From: Ricinus communis
Taxonomy: Eukaryota > Streptophyta > Magnoliopsida > Malpighiales > Euphorbiaceae
NCBI RefSeq assembly: GCF_019578655.1
Contig: NC_063265.1
Span: 14,246,285-14,310,284, forward strand
Length of the DNA: 64,000 nt
Reading direction: 5' to 3'
The translations under genes and the position numbers were made by a program. The notes below the pieces were generated by a model. That model did no database searches, had not been told where the DNA came from, and saw only the letters and a program-made list of their open reading frames with translations. The first letter of the stretch is position 1; every line of letters starts with the position of its first letter. Positions 23,014-35,055 of the stretch are shown here, in pieces.

Positions 23014-25148
23014 TCACCTAATTGGTGAAAGAATGGTGTAGAGCAAAAGAAATGAGACTATAAGAATGGCCCCAACTAGAGTAAACCTTGGACTGGTCCA
23101 TAACTCAAGGTTTGACCTCTCTGCTCTCTTGATAGGATCAACCTCTTCAGATAGTGGATATTTTGAGCGCCTAGGGTTCCAACTCACATACTTGTTTGGG
23201 GAGAACCCGGAGAAGAGGGTTTTTTTCCCTTGCTTCCTGAAGTTTGACCAAGCCTTGTCCCAATCTGTTGAGAATTTTTCACCTGAGGCAAGTGCATTAA
23301 AATATGTTGGCATGAGGATCGTTTGTTTTGGCAGCAGTAACAATGAAATGTAAAACAAACTTGAATTGTACATGGTCTATGTATAGAAGTATTTCATTTC
23401 ATCTGATATAAAGGTATAAACCCTAGAGAAATATGTGAAACGAAGTGTATTATAAGTTAACAAGAACGGCTTTCAGTTGGGCTACGATGTCAACATAATT
23501 CTAGAAAGATACAACATAAATCAGAAACTTGCACTTAAAAAAGATTGCAGAAATATACAGTGGCCTACTGGAGATATCAGAGAGTTTCAATAGTTGTGGG
23601 ACATTATACTAGGTAAGACAGAGAACATGCTGATCAAGAATGAGTTGAGACATGAGATTTGAGAGTCCCTAATTTTATCATCAGGTCCATGCATATCCAT
23701 CAGTGGTAAACTGCGGACAGGCTGAAGCAAAACCAAGAAAACATAATAATGTTTCAGCCTCACATAAATCCCTATGCATTAACTATGTTTGGAAAAAATG
23801 AGGGTAAGGTTAAGGTAAGGTTTTATAAAGGTAAGGGAGTGGTTTTAATTTTACTTTGTTTGGAAACAATAGATGGAAAAGGAAGATTTTAGAAGGTAAT
23901 ATAGAGTTTTTTAAACTATAACCTCCCCAACCGACCAATTTGGTGGGTTGAGATTTGAAGGGTTTTAGAAGTTTTAAAAAACCTTACCTCCTCAATAATA
24001 CTTTCTTCCTAAACAAGGGTCGATTGAAAAACATCCATCCAAACAACCGGTGCCATATCAAAGCTATAAACCTTAAATTAAGCTATATAGACATGTTGGA
24101 ATGCAATTGAAACAGAATAAATAAAGAACTTCCCTGTGAAGGCTGCTTAAGTGTTTCATAAATACAATAAATGAAGACAAGCAAATCAAATTACAGGCAG
24201 AGTATTGATCAAAAAAGAAATTACAGGCAGAGTAGCTTAAGGGGGCCCCTATTAGACAAACAGATGCCCAATTTGACTACCCCAAATGAAGAAAAGATTG
24301 TAGCTTCGATCAAATTTGATCCTAAAAACGGAAAACTAAAGGGGCATCCTGTTGAAAAGCTGGATGATTAGTTACATAACCACCCTATACGGACCAATGA
24401 AGAATGCGGACATATTTCAATATCAAATCACTCTATTTGAAATTCATGCTTATAATCTGCTTTGTAAGATACAGCCTCTCAGTGTTTGATGGCATGATTA
24501 AGGAGGCACAACAAGTATTGGCTTAGGCATCTACTGCAACGAACAGGACTTACCATTTTGCTAGCTACCATGTTCAAACTCAAGAATCATAAGTTCAGTC
24601 TTAGACCCAAGTTACCTTGTTTTTGTATATGGCTAGTGATTAGACCCAAAATTACCCTCTAAATCAATATGTAAACTTTCCAACTCAGCTAACATACACA
24701 CATTAGAATTTTAGAAGAATTAAAATAGTACATCATCTCTCGCTCTATTTCCTCATCCCTCGTACTGCACGCAAAGCATGTTATCTGAGCTAAACCAAAG
24801 AAAAGCAAGCATGCATGGCTGAACATTGAAGAATGAACAAGAATTCAGTAAACAAAGAGCTGAAGAATCCAACTGTCATGAATCAATTTGTGGGTTCACG
24901 ATTCAGAATGTAAACGCACCATTATCGCCCCCGTTTTTGTCGGGTTCTTGAGAGTCTCTTCTTGAGCTGCAGAAAAGTGTAAAAGGAGAAAATTTATTGG
25001 AAGTGGAAGGGTATAAAGATTTATGGAATCTTGAGTAGCAGAAGCTGTAAGTGAGAGGAGCTTGAATATCCATTGGCATCTTCCAATTTCCTTTGATCTC
25101 AAAAGATGGAGCCTTTCTTATCCCACCTCCATACAATTTCAGTCTCAA
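23014..25148 (-). CDS. plastid-targeted single-span membrane protein, function unknown
   Basis: Two minus-strand exons (25148-24920 and 23282-23014, phase-1 junction) encode 165 aa. Exon 1 is Ser/aromatic/basic-rich up to FCSSRRDSQEPDKN, like a chloroplast transit peptide. Exon 2 gives a soluble segment (GEKFSTDWDKAW, FSPNKYVSWNPRR, YPLSEEVDPIKRAERSN) and one hydrophobic helix (FTLVGAILIVSFLLLYTIL) three residues from the C-terminus. I recognise it as a conserved uncharacterised plant protein of predicted plastid membranes, with no known activity. Alternative in-frame starts exist, for example the Met of MPMDIQAP. The 1.6-kb intron carries a MITE-like element and a 17-base repeat. Confidence 0.75.
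23786..24045. mobile_element. MITE-like inverted-repeat element in an intron
   Basis: About 260 bases bounded by TGTTTGG (23786) and its inverted copy CCAAACA (24039-24045). GGTAAGGTT-type motifs near the left end are mirrored as AACCTTACC near the right, and a near-palindromic centre holds ACCAATTTGGT. No coding capacity and no convincing target-site duplication were found. This fits a small non-autonomous DNA transposon; the family is not assigned. Confidence 0.45.
24188..24234 (+). repeat. 17-bp direct repeat
   Basis: AAATTACAGGCAGAGTA occurs at 24188-24204 and again at 24218-24234, a perfect repeat with a 13-base spacer within the membrane-protein gene's intron. Confidence 0.8.
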
Positions 25149-25710
25149 ATTTTACTATGTCTTCTCGCAGAGTGACACCTGTTTTCTTATTGATCTCTGT
25201 GGGACCTCAAAATCCAAGTTGCCCATTATTTTTTTCTAATTATATTGTAGTGTCTTAATCTTTCTAAAAACCGATTTGTTTACAATGTAATGACTGTTAA
25301 ATTTCCTAAGAAACCCTTCCCCTAGTTTTTCTGATATAAATAACATAATTATTACCGATTATTGATAATATTTATTGCCATTATAGTGAAGTTTTCCCTT
25401 GAATAACATACTATACAATTAGGCACCTCAATTTAAAAAAATAATAATAAAAATTAATTATCCTTAAATTAACTTTGCACACAATTCTTTTATGATATAT
25501 GAGTGGTTTATTCTTGAAAGGCAAAAATTGTTATTAAATTTTTGAACGTTTTTTAGTTTTATTATATTAAATTTCAAAAGATTTTTTTTTATATTCTATT
25601 GAGATTTTATATTTTTAATTGACTTTGATTAGAGATTTTTTATATGTGTTTTATGAGATTTTCAATTTGTTGTGTTGAGTTATTTTTTATTTTTACTTTT
25701 ATTAAGTACG

Positions 25711-26241
25711 TCTAGTCAATAGTCATTTCGCGAACCGATCAAATTTATAACAGAACTCATTAATTGTAAAACCAACTCGACCCGAAACTAGAATCGGAGG
25801 GGCCAATTCAAGCCAGTTCCTCTTCATTTATAATCGAAATCGACAGTTCCAGTTCTAACAAAAAAGATAACTTATTTATAAATTTTTACTATATAAAATC
25901 TCCCTAGCCTTATTCTCTATAATTATTTATTATTTAGAGTTATCTCTCTTTAAAAATTATTATCTCTTTTTTAAATTATTATACATATATAATTTATTTA
26001 TTATCTATAATTTCTTCATATAAATCTTTTTAACACTATCTTATTTTTTTATTAATATTTTTTTTTATATTTTAGTTTGTACATTATCATTTAATTCTTT
26101 TAACATTTTTATTTTGCTGTTGGAATCATCAAAAATCAGTCGATTCTGAACTAGTTTGGAATCGCTCAAGGAGCGGTCAAAGCCCGTTTCATATTTCATG
26201 GAACCGTGAAACTGATGGTTTACGAACCATGGTCAGGTCTA
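25711..26241. mobile_element. degenerate hAT-like non-autonomous element
   Basis: A block of GC-richer sequence stands out in AT-rich DNA. Its left end (TCATTTCGCGAACCGATC) and right end (inverted GACCTGACCATGGTTCGTAAACC) match as imperfect terminal inverted repeats, 10 of 12 over the TTCGnnAACC part. Internal GAATCG/GTTCC-type motifs are mirrored as well. The GACCTGACCATGG-like end is a common plant hAT MITE signature as I remember it. I see no 8-bp target duplication, so the boundaries are approximate. Confidence 0.4.
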
Positions 26242-29153
26242 TCATTAAAAACTATTAAGTTCTTAACCAAAGTAAAAGCAAAGATTTAAAAATTTAATGA
26301 AATAAAAGTAAAATTAAAGAATTTAATAAAATTAAACTCAAAAATTTAAAAATTTAAAAACATGTTTTACTTTTTTGAAATAAATTTATAAATACACATT
26401 CATATTTTATCTCTATATTTAGAATTCTTATTAAATATTCACCATAATTAAAGAATAAGGTGAGAGTACATCCACTTACTTGGACTAATAAACTTATTTA
26501 TAGTTAATGAAATTTAGAAATATTATGATTTCATCAACCAATGTTGCCCTTTTCATGAAGAAGACATGGAGGACTCGTATGGAGGTTGAATTGGAAATGG
26601 AGAAAAGGTTATTGGGAGGTAATAAGTCCAACCCACTACATATCTTAATGCTTGAGGTTATTGATTTCGTTTCCTTCCGCCCGGAATGATCGAGATGTCT
26701 CATTTTATTAAGAAAAATAGAATAAAACATCTTTTGTTCTGTATCAGTTAAAATTTCAGCCATCTTGGACCAAAATGACCGAGATTGGACCAAAATTGTC
26801 ATTTCTGACCAAAATTTACGAGATAGGCCGAAATGAAGTAACTTCATAAAAAATATATTATTGAATTGAGCTGAGTAGTTCGGTAATATTTGACACTTAC
26901 ACAATAAAATCTATTTTCTTTCTATCAATAAAAATGAATTGAAATCTAAAACTTTAAATAATCATCTTTTTATCTTTATTTATCATCTCATCTTGCACTC
27001 TACAGTTTAACCATATTTTCTGTTCACTAATTTATAATTTTTTTATGATCTAATTTATATTATTTAATAATAACAAGTTAAAATTTATGTAATTTGATTT
27101 TCATAACTTTTTCCCACGAGATAATATTTTATAATTTAGTCGGTTGTGTTATAGAAAGATATTTCATTATTATAATTTTATAATAATAAAAAAGTTAGGT
27201 ATATGTATACTTGTTGCTTTTCAAACTGCTATTTAATTAGATTGTGAATAATAATTTTGTAGTTGTATCTTAATGATTTAAAATTAAATTATATGTATAA
27301 TAATTTACGAAAATGACAAATTTGAAATGACGACCGAAATGGAATTCATTATAGGCCTCAAATTGGTTGCTATTTATTTTGCATCATGAGGCTTCAATTG
27401 ATAATTATTGAACAAGGGAAACATTGATGAGTATTCATCTTCTTATTAGTATTATAGAAAACCAAATAACGAAAGTTAGAGAGGAAGTTGTGTTTGATCG
27501 CATAAAAAATAATCATAAAAAAATAAAAATTAAAGAAAGTAAGAAAAGAAAATAATTTAAAGTAAGTCATCTAAATCAATCCCGGGTTTAGTATGGAACC
27601 AGCCAATGGTCAATGTCCAAATTGATACAATGAAAATTAGTGTATTGAAATCAGATTTCAAGAAATGGATTGGATCAAACATAATATGAATCTATAAGTA
27701 AAAGCAGACTTATGGATTCACACGGATGGCTGCTTACCTATTTTTCATTGCACTCCTTCTTCCTCATATAAACTTTCATTTCTGTGCCTCCACAGCTCAG
27801 ACAATTCAAAATAATACTATCATCTTTGTTTATGCATGGATTTGGTCGGCAGCTTCCATCACCTACTGGAGCGGAGATCAATTTACCATGCGTTGCTTGA
27901 TCTCATGGATATCCAACTTACATACTAGCTCAGTAGGTCCCTGTTTTAAGTTTTCCATTCACCAATAGATAGGACACCTCAATTCTCAACCGTTGGATCG
28001 TATGGTCCTTTAGAAAAACACAGGTATTAATTGCTGACCACCAATCTTTTCATTGTGAGTGGTCTATAATGACTCACGCGTTGCTTTCACAAATCCCTCA
28101 TGCCATGGCGGTCCCACTGCTTCTCGTGGCGATTTATCGTTCTTTCAATTTTAAAAACATCGGCAGCGTTAACAATCATTGGTTTTTGAATCGCTGATTC
28201 GCCGCGTTTGGAGTGAAGCTAAAAGCTAAACCTAAGTTCCCATCAGAGGTGAAATGGCAGATAACATGGAACCCCTAAATAAATAATAAAATCTCTAATA
28301 CTCCATATCACAAATAATATTAGGTATCATCTCTCTGACTCTCACTCTGTAGACGCTAAAGCAACGAGAAATCGATGTGTGTGGTGATTTCTGAATATTA
28401 GATTTCTTGTTTATTCGATATAAATAAAAAATTCTATTGATTCATTTTTTTTAATTTAAAACCGAATTCATACATATTAAAATATTTGCGACATTCACAG
28501 TTTTTTTTTTCTTGAAACAACTCGCAATTATAATTTAGAAATTAAGAAAAAATAAATAGAACTCAAATATACCGGTTGAGCTTATTAGTTAATATATACT
28601 TAACTTTTAGTCAATGGATTTTATAAAATATTTAATATTTATTTATTTATTTAAAATTATTTAAATAAACTACAATTATTTATAATATCAATAAAATAAA
28701 AAATATTTTAGAAAAGTGTAAACTAGGGACAGAGAGTACCTAATCAGCTTAGTTAACATATTTGTTTACCTAAAATAATATTAATATCAAGTTCAAGTTC
28801 TGTTGTTTAAATGATTTAAATATATTTTAAAATAAAATTAAATTAAAAAATTATTCAGAAATTAATTATAAATTAGATCTGAGGATTAATTTGTATAATA
28901 ATAATTAGAAAAGTAAAAAAGACACCAATTGAAAAACAAGGAAGAAAAAAGTCGGCGTAGTGAAAAGAAGTAAAGTAGACGACTAAATGAGAGGTGTGAG
29001 ATGACTCTCTTTCCCTCGCATTAGCTCAAGCCCGCCAGTAAAACATTTGCCATTTTCCCTCAAAACAAACAGAAACACAAACTCTCTTTCTTCCTCCGAC
29101 ACACAAATTCTATTCTATTCGCAGTTCAAAAATAAAAGAAAAAATTATATTCT
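26242..29153. other. AT-rich intergenic region upstream of the RVE gene
   Basis: Very AT-rich and low in complexity. The stretch 26690-26870 has reiterated GACCAAAATKRCC-type words and may be retroelement debris. No gene is recognised. The final 250 bases, with a TCTTTCTTCC pyrimidine tract, are the likely RVE promoter and leader. Confidence 0.5.
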
Positions 29154-29174
29154 ATGCCTTTGCTTTGGAATTAG
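29154..29174 (+). CDS. short uORF ahead of the RVE start
   Basis: A six-codon upstream frame (ATG CCT ... TAG, peptide MPLLWN) ends 12 bases before the RVE initiation codon at 29187. If the leader begins upstream of it, ribosomes must pass or reinitiate after it, so it could dampen RVE translation. It is visible in sequence; the effect is inferred. Confidence 0.45.
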   Translation: MPLLWN

Positions 29175-29186
29175 TGTTTTAGCCAA

Positions 29187-32100
29187 ATGATAACAACCGG
29201 AAACTCATCATCTCCGTCAGCAAAGCCGCCTCCGCCTCCGCCACCGCCACATCCGATGGCCATGTCATCATCTACAATTACAACAGCAGCAGCAACAACA
29301 ACAACTGCTACCGCTACTACTACAACGTCAACAGCAGCACCTCCTATTAACACAGCAGCCGTGGATGGTTCAGGGAAGAAGGTTAGGAAGCCTTACACTA
29401 TCACCAAGTCACGTGAGAGCTGGACCGAAGAAGAACATGACAAGTTCCTTGAAGCTCTCCAGCTGTACTAACCTCTTTCCTTTTTCTTTTTTAAAATAAT
29501 AATTTATTATTGCACTAAATTAAGCATTAAGCAAACAATACTCAGGTAAATCAATGATTTGATTCATTTATTGAGCTTTTTTTTTTTCTTGCAATAATCT
29601 GAGAAATTATGTTCAATTATAAAGTCCAATTGCAGACTTCAATAATAGAATTGTTGGACAGTTGCTTAAATCTTTATATAGACACATTCGGACTTAATTT
29701 CGACTTAAAATACTTTGAATTCTGTTCCAAGATTAGTGATTGTTGCATTTTGGTTTCTTTAATTTGCATAGTTAGTAAGATACTGTATGCATATGGAAAG
29801 AATTAAAGCATTAATGCTTTATTTTCTAGTCTTTAGAACATTACTTTCTTTGAAATGAATTGAACCCTGAAATTGTTAGCACTCTGTATTTAGGTTTGAC
29901 CGTGACTGGAAAAAGATAGAGGATTTTGTGGGTTCTAAGACTGTGATTCAGGTTTGAGCGCACGGCTTTTCTTCTTTGCAGGTTATTGTTTTGGGAGATC
30001 AATTATTGATGTTTTTGCATTTTTAGATTCGGAGCCATGCTCAGAAGTACTTTTTGAAGGTCCAAAAGAATGGGACTGTTGCGCATGTTCCTCCTCCTCG
30101 ACCTAAGCGCAAAGCTTCTCATCCTTATCCGCAAAAGGCATCCAAAAATGGTTAGTCTCACTCATTAATTAGGACGGTGCATCTGATTGTACCTTCAAAA
30201 TAAATGTTGATAGCATGATACCATCTATCTCAATGTTGCAGTTCTATTGCCACTCCCGGCATCCCTGGCTTACCCTTCTTCAATGAATACCCTTGCACCT
30301 GGATATGCTCCTTGGGATGATACTTCCATGCTTATAAATACTGCAACAAGCAAAATTATGCCGTCGCAAGACGAATTCACTCTTCATGGAGCTGAAGGCA
30401 TGCATATTACTTTTTATATTTTATTTTGTTGTTATTGTATTACTAGTACATTTTATTCAGTCGAGGGAACTTTCCAGCACTTCTTATGCCATATAACATT
30501 ACTGGTTCAGCTGATCTTGGATCAAAGGGAGCAGCAAGGTTAAATACGAATACTGTTAGTTGCTTGGGGACCCTAAGCAGAACGCTGCCAAGTTCTGATA
30601 TAAAGAAACAAGGGAAACAGGCTCCTGTGATCCATGGTAATTTCTGCTCCATGGTTATCCATTCTCCATATACTTCATAAAAAAGAAAAAAAAAAAAAAA
30701 GGACTCGCTTTCATTTCCACCAATGTTTTTTAGTTGCAGGTCTACCAGATTTTGCTGAAGTATACAGCTTTATTGGAAGCGTCTTTGATCCAGAAACCAC
30801 AGATCATGTGCAAAAGCTCAAGGAAATGGATCCTATAAACTTTGAAACTGTAAGTTGTGGAATATTTTTCTCAAAATGATTGTAATTCCCTGTAGGTTTT
30901 GTAGGGGTGCATTTTTTCCCAAGACACTGCTAATATAACTACTGGTATAATCTTATCAGATCAAGAAAAATGTATGGTGGTGGGAATGCGCCATTTATGC
31001 TTAACATGAATAATATAAATCATGTGCCTCCTGCACAAGCATGAGAGTATCTTCACTAGGATATTTAAGTAGTAGCATCTTTTTGAGAATTAGTAATATT
31101 CACAATGTATCTGCCTTCTAATTATCATTCATCATTTTGCTGGTGATCAGACTTATGTATGCCTGAACGTAACTAAGAATGATAAAGAAGGCGTTTAACA
31201 ATGACCTCATATGCATATGCTATTGCATGGCACACTCTAGTCTTCTATTTTTTTCTATCAGAGTCAGACTTTTCAGGTTTAGTTATTAAATGCCTTCTAA
31301 ACAAACATCCAATGTCGTGGTGGTTATTCTAAAATCAACCATTGTGAGGTGGATATCACTTGTGCGGTTAGATGCTACATTAGGTATAGTTGGCGGTAAG
31401 GGAAGAACCTTTCAGTGGTGGCCTGCGTATGAATTTATTCTGACATGGAAGTATTATAATCTTTGCAATCCTTATAATTCAGATCAAGCATGGTTCATTG
31501 GAGTTCACCTCTTTGAGTTTAATGTTCTTGTTTGGTACTTCTGTTTTATTGTAATGAACCTACTCGTCTGTCAACTTGTCATAACAACTTTTCAAAGGGT
31601 ACATACACTCTATTTCCACAACCGCAGTGGCTAGGGCCAGAACTTGTTCTCATCACAAAGATAAGATTGTGGCCCTACTAACAATTGAAGTTGTGAAAAC
31701 AGGCTCTCCCTGGATATATGATATACTCCTTTTATAACGGTATTAGTATTAGCACAATCGCATTCATATCTCCAGAGTTGGAGCTGCCATGCCAAGTCTT
31801 AAGTTACCCTAGTATTTAAGCATATTGCATCAAGTATTTTCTTGTTTCTCTTTTTCGGTTCGAGATGTATGCTTACATAATTCATTTGGTGACTCGCAGG
31901 TTTTGTTATTGATGAGGAATCTCACTGTTAATTTGTCTAATCCTGATTTTGAGCCAGTTGTAAGTACTAATGCTCTTTTTTCAGTACAATTGTAGCCCTT
32001 AACCAGACAGAAGTTGTTATGTATAACATTCTAGCAAAATTTGTGTGGTAGAAAAAAAATCACAAAACATATCTGGTAGCTTTTCTTGTTTTTTGGCTCA

Positions 32101-32887
32101 TTGAAACAGCTGCTTTTGAATTATTATTATTTTTTAAATAGCTGTTGACATCTTCTTGCAATGGTACTACAGAGTGGAATTTTGTTTTGAACAAATTATT
32201 CTATGCTTTTATACAGACAAGGGATTAGCAGCTGGCATCTTAATTGAAGTTTAGTTTCTTTCTGTTCCTTAACTTTGTAAATTCATAGATTTATTAGTTT
32301 TTGTGATTAAAGAATTGGCTGCCACATGAAATGGCAACTTTTTCATCAATAAGATTTGTAATGATCATTTTACCTTAAAGAGTTTCTGTGCTTGGGGTTT
32401 TTGTATACTTAAGTGAAAGTTTTGTAATTTATTGAGAATTATTTTAGAGATAAATGGTGTGCTAACAAAAGTAGTAAGATAACAGAAGTACCATATATCC
32501 AAGCAAAGGATTCAAAGGTGAGATAGGCACTTATTCTGCCCAAGACAGGTTCGAAATTTTAAGAATGTTGTTTGGCCAAGTATGATAAGTGAAGGATGTG
32601 AAACAAAATCATCAGCCTCAGCAGCTCTCTCTTCATGATCTTTTCTTCTCCCAAGAGCACTTTGGTTTACATATAATTTTGAATCGAAAATGGCAGTAGA
32701 CAATGTCTTTGGAGTTGTATTTGATTGTAATAAACTTATATTTCTGTTATTTGAAAATGATTGTTCTGTAACCTTGGCTAGTTGATATCCTTGGTTGATT
32801 CAGAAGAAGGTCCTGTCATCGTATGAGATCAATTCCAAAACAGTGGGAGTTGCTGCTGAGAGCCAAACTAATGACATATCTTGTTGA
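29187..32887 (+). CDS. RVE8: REVEILLE MYB-like transcription factor (RVE4/RVE8 type)
   Basis: Eight exons encode 331 aa: 29187-29464, 29894-29951, 30027-30150, 30242-30397, 30511-30636, 30740-30849, 31900-31959, 32804-32887. A Pro-run and Thr/Ala-rich N-terminus precede the single MYB domain ([37 protein letters not shown]) with the SHAQKYF motif. The LCL domain follows ([19 protein letters not shown]), then the C-terminal block [20 protein letters not shown] and [19 protein letters not shown]4/6/8 proteins bind evening elements in the afternoon and activate PRR5, TOC1 and other evening genes. Intron 4 appears to start with GC (30398-30399); the frame across it is exact. Position between the PPR gene and MED4 matches At5g02840 (RVE4/LCL1). 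Confidence 0.94.
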
Positions 32888-33849
32888 ACTTTTTTCTACT
32901 CACAACATGCTGACCAGTGAGTGTCTTCTCCTTAATACTCTTTTCTTTTTTCTTTCCTCCCTTCCTCAATGCCATTACCACGCGGCATTAGGCCCTTATT
33001 TCCTAATAGCAGATTCCTTCTTCCCAGTAAACAGGTGATTTGTTGCGCCTTCACTGGAACAATTACGAGTGCCTCCTGCCATATCTGTAGAGACAAACCA
33101 TAGCAGCCTTAGGCAAGTATGTTGTCTTGTAATGGTGGAAGAAAGTTGTGTAATGATTTCTGAAGTCCCCAGCCCAGGGATCTTAATTTCCACTGGGAAT
33201 TGCATAGTATTTTGGAAGGTCTGATATGATCATAATAGGTGGGTGGGTATTTAACCAGTCGTTGATATATTGTAAATTTGTAGTGGTGCAGGAGGTCCGG
33301 TGTAAGTAAACTACAAGAACACATTACCATAAAGTTACTGTCTTCAAACTTGTTAATTGTAGGTAAATTTGTAATTACTTTTTTGGCTGTACTCTCTTTC
33401 CTGTCTGAATTGCTGTGAATTAGTAGGATTTGTTGTTCATAATTTCGATAAAATTTAGAATGAGCTTTTTTCTTTATATTAGAATTTACACTTTTGTTAT
33501 AAAGATAATAATTTGCATAACTGAAAGAAGCTCCAAAAGCTTTCCTCCCTGAATTAGACCCACAATTCAAAGAAACCTCTCCATCTCTAGATTGAGTTGG
33601 ACTACAGCTTTCAAAGTTTTAAACTCAGCCCCAAACAAACGACTTGTCGTCCACCGGGGACAAAATAAAATATGTGTTTATATCTATACTTATACCGCTG
33701 TCTACTTTGGCCATTGTCAAGAGGTGGTGGCAGGATGCAGCCAATGCCATGAGGACGGCGGCGTTTTTGTTACTCTAACACTTCCATTTAGGTCCCAATT
33801 CTGGGGTTCCGCCGAATAGCAGGTGCTAGAAACTTGACAGTGATCCAAA
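32888..33849. other. RVE 3' region and MED4 promoter
   Basis: This interval should contain the RVE 3'-UTR and the MED4 promoter. Only unsupported short frames are seen, and no TATA box stands out near 33800. Confidence 0.5.
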
Positions 33850-35055
33850 ATGCTTCAGCACCAAATAGTACAATCTCCGGCAAGGTTAGGCCTTACCAAT
33901 CCGAACTCACCTTCTCTTCAAAACCCTACACCTCCCAAATTCCCCGCCGCATCATCTCAGCAGCAGCAACATCCTTCTTCAGCTCTTCTCTCACTCCTCC
34001 CTCCTCTCCGTAGAGCTCAGTCTCTTCTTCTCCAAATGGCCTCTTTAGCTTCCAAATTCTTCGAAGTTTCCCCAAATCGAGCCCTTTGGGTCTCCGCTTT
34101 TCGTGGATCGTTACCTACATTCCTATCCTCTCAAACTCAATCGATTTCTCCACTGGAATCCACTCCTTTCTCTTCTAAAGATATTCTCTCTCTTTTCACT
34201 TCCCTCCAAACTCAACTCTTCGAAGCCGTAGCTGAACTCCAAGAAATCCTTGACCTTCAAGATGCTAAACAACGTCTCGCTCGCGATATCAAATCTCATG
34301 ATTCTGCTCTTCTCAACTTCGCTAATAAACTTAAAGAAGCTGAAACGCTACTTGACATCCTCGTCGATGATTATTCTGATTATCGTAAACCTAAAATAGC
34401 TAAATCAAGTTTAACAGAGGACGATGATGTGAGCAATACGACTACTTCTGCTACTACTACTACTGTTGCATCTCAGCTTAATCTGTCTGATATATTATCT
34501 TACGCTCATAGGATTAGCTACACTACTTTTGCACCTCCAGAATTTGGTGCTGGGACTGCACCACTTCGCGGTGCATTTCCTCCTGCTCCTCAAGAAGAGC
34601 AAATGCGTGTTTCTCAATTGTATGCTTTTGCTGATCTTGATGTTGGGTTGCCTAAGACTGAAACTAGGGAGAGAATTATTGAGCCAATTATTGAGCCTCC
34701 TCCTCCGCCACAGTCAGCGGACACCAATCCTCTTGGTAATTTGGCTGGTTTATTTCCACCTAGTCTCACTGTTCCGTCTGGATGGAAACCAGGAATGCCG
34801 GTGGTGTTGCCAACGGATTTACCCCCTCCTCCACCAGGATGGAAGCCTGGGGATCCATTGCCATTGCCTCCATTGGACTCTCTTCCTTTGCCTAGAACGA
34901 ACGAGCAACAATTGCAGCCTGCTGTTGCTCCTCAGGGATTACATAAACCACCTGAGACAATACAGGTTCGACATGTGCAGATTGATATTCTTGATCAGGA
35001 TGATGACTCTAGTGATTATAGTAGCGATGATGGGAGCTCAGACGATGAAGATTGA
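33850..35055 (+). CDS. MED4: Mediator complex subunit 4
   Basis: An intronless 401-aa frame encodes the middle-module Mediator subunit that helps link transcription factors to RNA polymerase II. A Gln/Pro/Ser-rich N-terminus (about 1-60) precedes a helical, coiled-coil-prone region (about 115-185: LFEAVAELQEILDLQDAKQR, HDSALLNFANKLKEAETLL), which is the Med4 core. Next comes the segment ILSYAHRISYTTFAPPEF. The C-terminal half is proline-rich, with two WKPG units (SGWKPGMP and PGWKPGDP), and ends in an acidic Ser/Asp tail. This layout fits plant MED4. It follows RVE as At5g02850 follows At5g02840. Confidence 0.92.
   Translation: MLQHQIVQSPARLGLTNPNSPSLQNPTPPKFPAASSQQQQHPSSALLSLLPPLRRAQSLLLQMASLASKFFEVSPNRALWVSAFRGSLPTFLSSQTQSISPLESTPFSSKDILSLFTSLQTQLFEAVAELQEILDLQDAKQRLARDIKSHDSALLNFANKLKEAETLLDILVDDYSDYRKPKIAKSSLTEDDDVSNTTTSATTTTVASQLNLSDILSYAHRISYTTFAPPEFGAGTAPLRGAFPPAPQEEQMRVSQLYAFADLDVGLPKTETRERIIEPIIEPPPPPQSADTNPLGNLAGLFPPSLTVPSGWKPGMPVVLPTDLPPPPPGWKPGDPLPLPPLDSLPLPRTNEQQLQPAVAPQGLHKPPETIQVRHVQIDILDQDDDSSDYSSDDGSSDDED

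Noticed and set aside
26494..26904. 136-aa minus-strand frame
   Set aside because: Composed of reiterated nucleotide words without domain character; likely repeat debris rather than a gene.
27726..27968. 80-aa plus-strand frame with a signal-peptide-like N-terminus
   Set aside because: After the hydrophobic start the sequence has no recognisable motif or cysteine pattern, no promoter signs, and sits in AT-rich repeat-bearing DNA; a chance frame is more likely.
29171..29353. Gly/Val-run minus-strand frame
   Set aside because: Antisense shadow of the Pro- and Thr-rich start of the RVE gene.
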